Of a DNA stretch of 64,000 bases, positions 63,662 through 64,000 are shown piece by piece; position 1 is the first letter of the stretch; each line of letters starts with the position of its first letter. The notes beneath the pieces were generated by a model. That model searched no databases, was not told the origin of the DNA, and was given only the letters and a program-made list of their open reading frames with translations. Source of the DNA: Pseudoalteromonas rubra (GTDB lineage Bacteria; Pseudomonadota; Gammaproteobacteria; Enterobacterales; Alteromonadaceae); assembly GCF_001482385.1 (NCBI RefSeq), contig NZ_CP013611.1, forward strand, positions 1,364,001 to 1,428,000, given 5' to 3'. The position numbers and the translations under genes are program-made.

Positions 63662-64000
63662 ATGATCAGTGTTGATAAGGTCATTGAAGCAAACCTGCCT
63701 CAATTAGAGAACTCACCTAAAGTAAAAGGCCTGGTAAAGAAAGGCCTGGGCTACCTGCTCCATGAACAAGAATTTGTGGCATTTGCTGATACATACCCAC
63801 ACCTGCAAGGGATTGAATTTGTCGAGCAGGTGCTGGAAGAGCTGGATTTCGATGCCCGTTTTAAGCCCAAACAAATAGAGCATATCCCCAGCGAAGGCAG
63901 TGTGGTGATAGTCGCCAATCACCCCATCGGCTCATTGGATGCACTTGCACTGATTAAGGTACTGGCTCAGGTACGCCCTGATCTCAAAGTCGTCGCCAAC
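63662..64000 (+). CDS. acyltransferase (PlsC-like domain), 5' part cut by window end
   Basis: 113 residues visible, no stop before the window ends. VVIVANHPIGSLDALAL holds the acyltransferase HX4D motif (His-Pro-Ile-Gly-Ser-Leu-Asp). The upstream part, YLLHEQEFVAFADTYPHLQGIEFVEQVL, is typical of proteins with an N-terminal PlsC and a C-terminal GNAT domain. One such family is OlsF, which makes ornithine lipids. Whether this gene has the second domain cannot be seen. A TTG at 63626 is a possible earlier start. Confidence 0.75.
   Translation, partial: MISVDKVIEANLPQLENSPKVKGLVKKGLGYLLHEQEFVAFADTYPHLQGIEFVEQVLEELDFDARFKPKQIEHIPSEGSVVIVANHPIGSLDALALIKVLAQVRPDLKVVAN

Overview
The window looks like a chromosomal segment of a marine gammaproteobacterium of the order Alteromonadales, most likely Pseudoalteromonas. 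This rests on gene content and order (ffh-ypjD-yfjD, rpsP-rimM-trmD-rplS, murJ/ribF-ileS-lspA-fkpB-ispH, smrA), on E. coli-like FadR, YebG and SmrA sequences, and on short palindromic repeats with ATACCA tips. The genus is inferred. No tRNA, rRNA, CRISPR array, prophage or transposase was seen. Most of the window is conserved core chromosome with a few accessory islands.

Layout. Positions 1-6.9 kb carry a 2-Cys peroxiredoxin, FadR, a SAM methyltransferase divergent from a MerR-type regulator, a YeiB-like membrane protein, a NUDIX hydrolase-AraC regulator pair, and DsbB with a small membrane protein. From 7.3 to 10.6 kb lies a TonB-dependent receptor followed at once by a probable periplasmic binding protein of unknown ligand. 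Then come a ComEA-like helix-hairpin-helix protein, LexA-controlled yebG, and an aspartate/aromatic aminotransferase. Positions 13.0-19.3 kb form a signalling block: a GAF protein, a response regulator/PP2C phosphatase/kinase fusion with a STAS protein (a partner-switching module), the SUI1-family factor YciH, and a large GGDEF-EAL protein.

Positions 19.5-22.1 kb hold pheL-pheA, with a complete phenylalanine attenuator, facing tyrA, which has a candidate TyrR box. The pair is separated by a 165 bp palindromic repeat. The rpsP-rimM-trmD-rplS operon follows. Positions 24.5-30.2 kb are a haem-uptake island: a TonB receptor divergent from hmuT-hmuU-hmuV-hugZ, with a Fur-box-like site between. Then come ffh, ypjD, yfjD, a lytic transglycosylase-like lipoprotein, gshA, an oxidoreductase, clpB with a heat-shock promoter, pgeF, rluD, bamD and glnB.

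Positions 43.3-52 kb are a type IV pilus minor-pilin locus: two FimT/GspH pseudopilins on the + strand and pilV-pilW-pilX-pilY1-pilE on the - strand. Upstream of these sits a LytS/LytTR two-component pair like Pseudomonas AlgZ(FimS)-AlgR. The murJ, ribF-ileS-lspA-fkpB-ispH block covers translation, lipoprotein processing, isoprenoids and peptidoglycan export. A hairpin-rich 456 bp gap then precedes rpsT (UUG start). The right end has an orphan CheY-like protein, small unknown proteins, smrA, a GhrA-like dehydrogenase and the 5' part of an acyltransferase gene cut by the window end.

No clearly new large system was found. The best leads are the phe attenuator, the partner-switch/c-di-GMP block, the ATACCA-tipped repeats that overlap stop codons, the structured murJ-rpsT gap, and a + strand terminator with no visible parent gene near 34.8 kb. 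Calls come from reading the sequence and from knowledge of the families; no database search was run.
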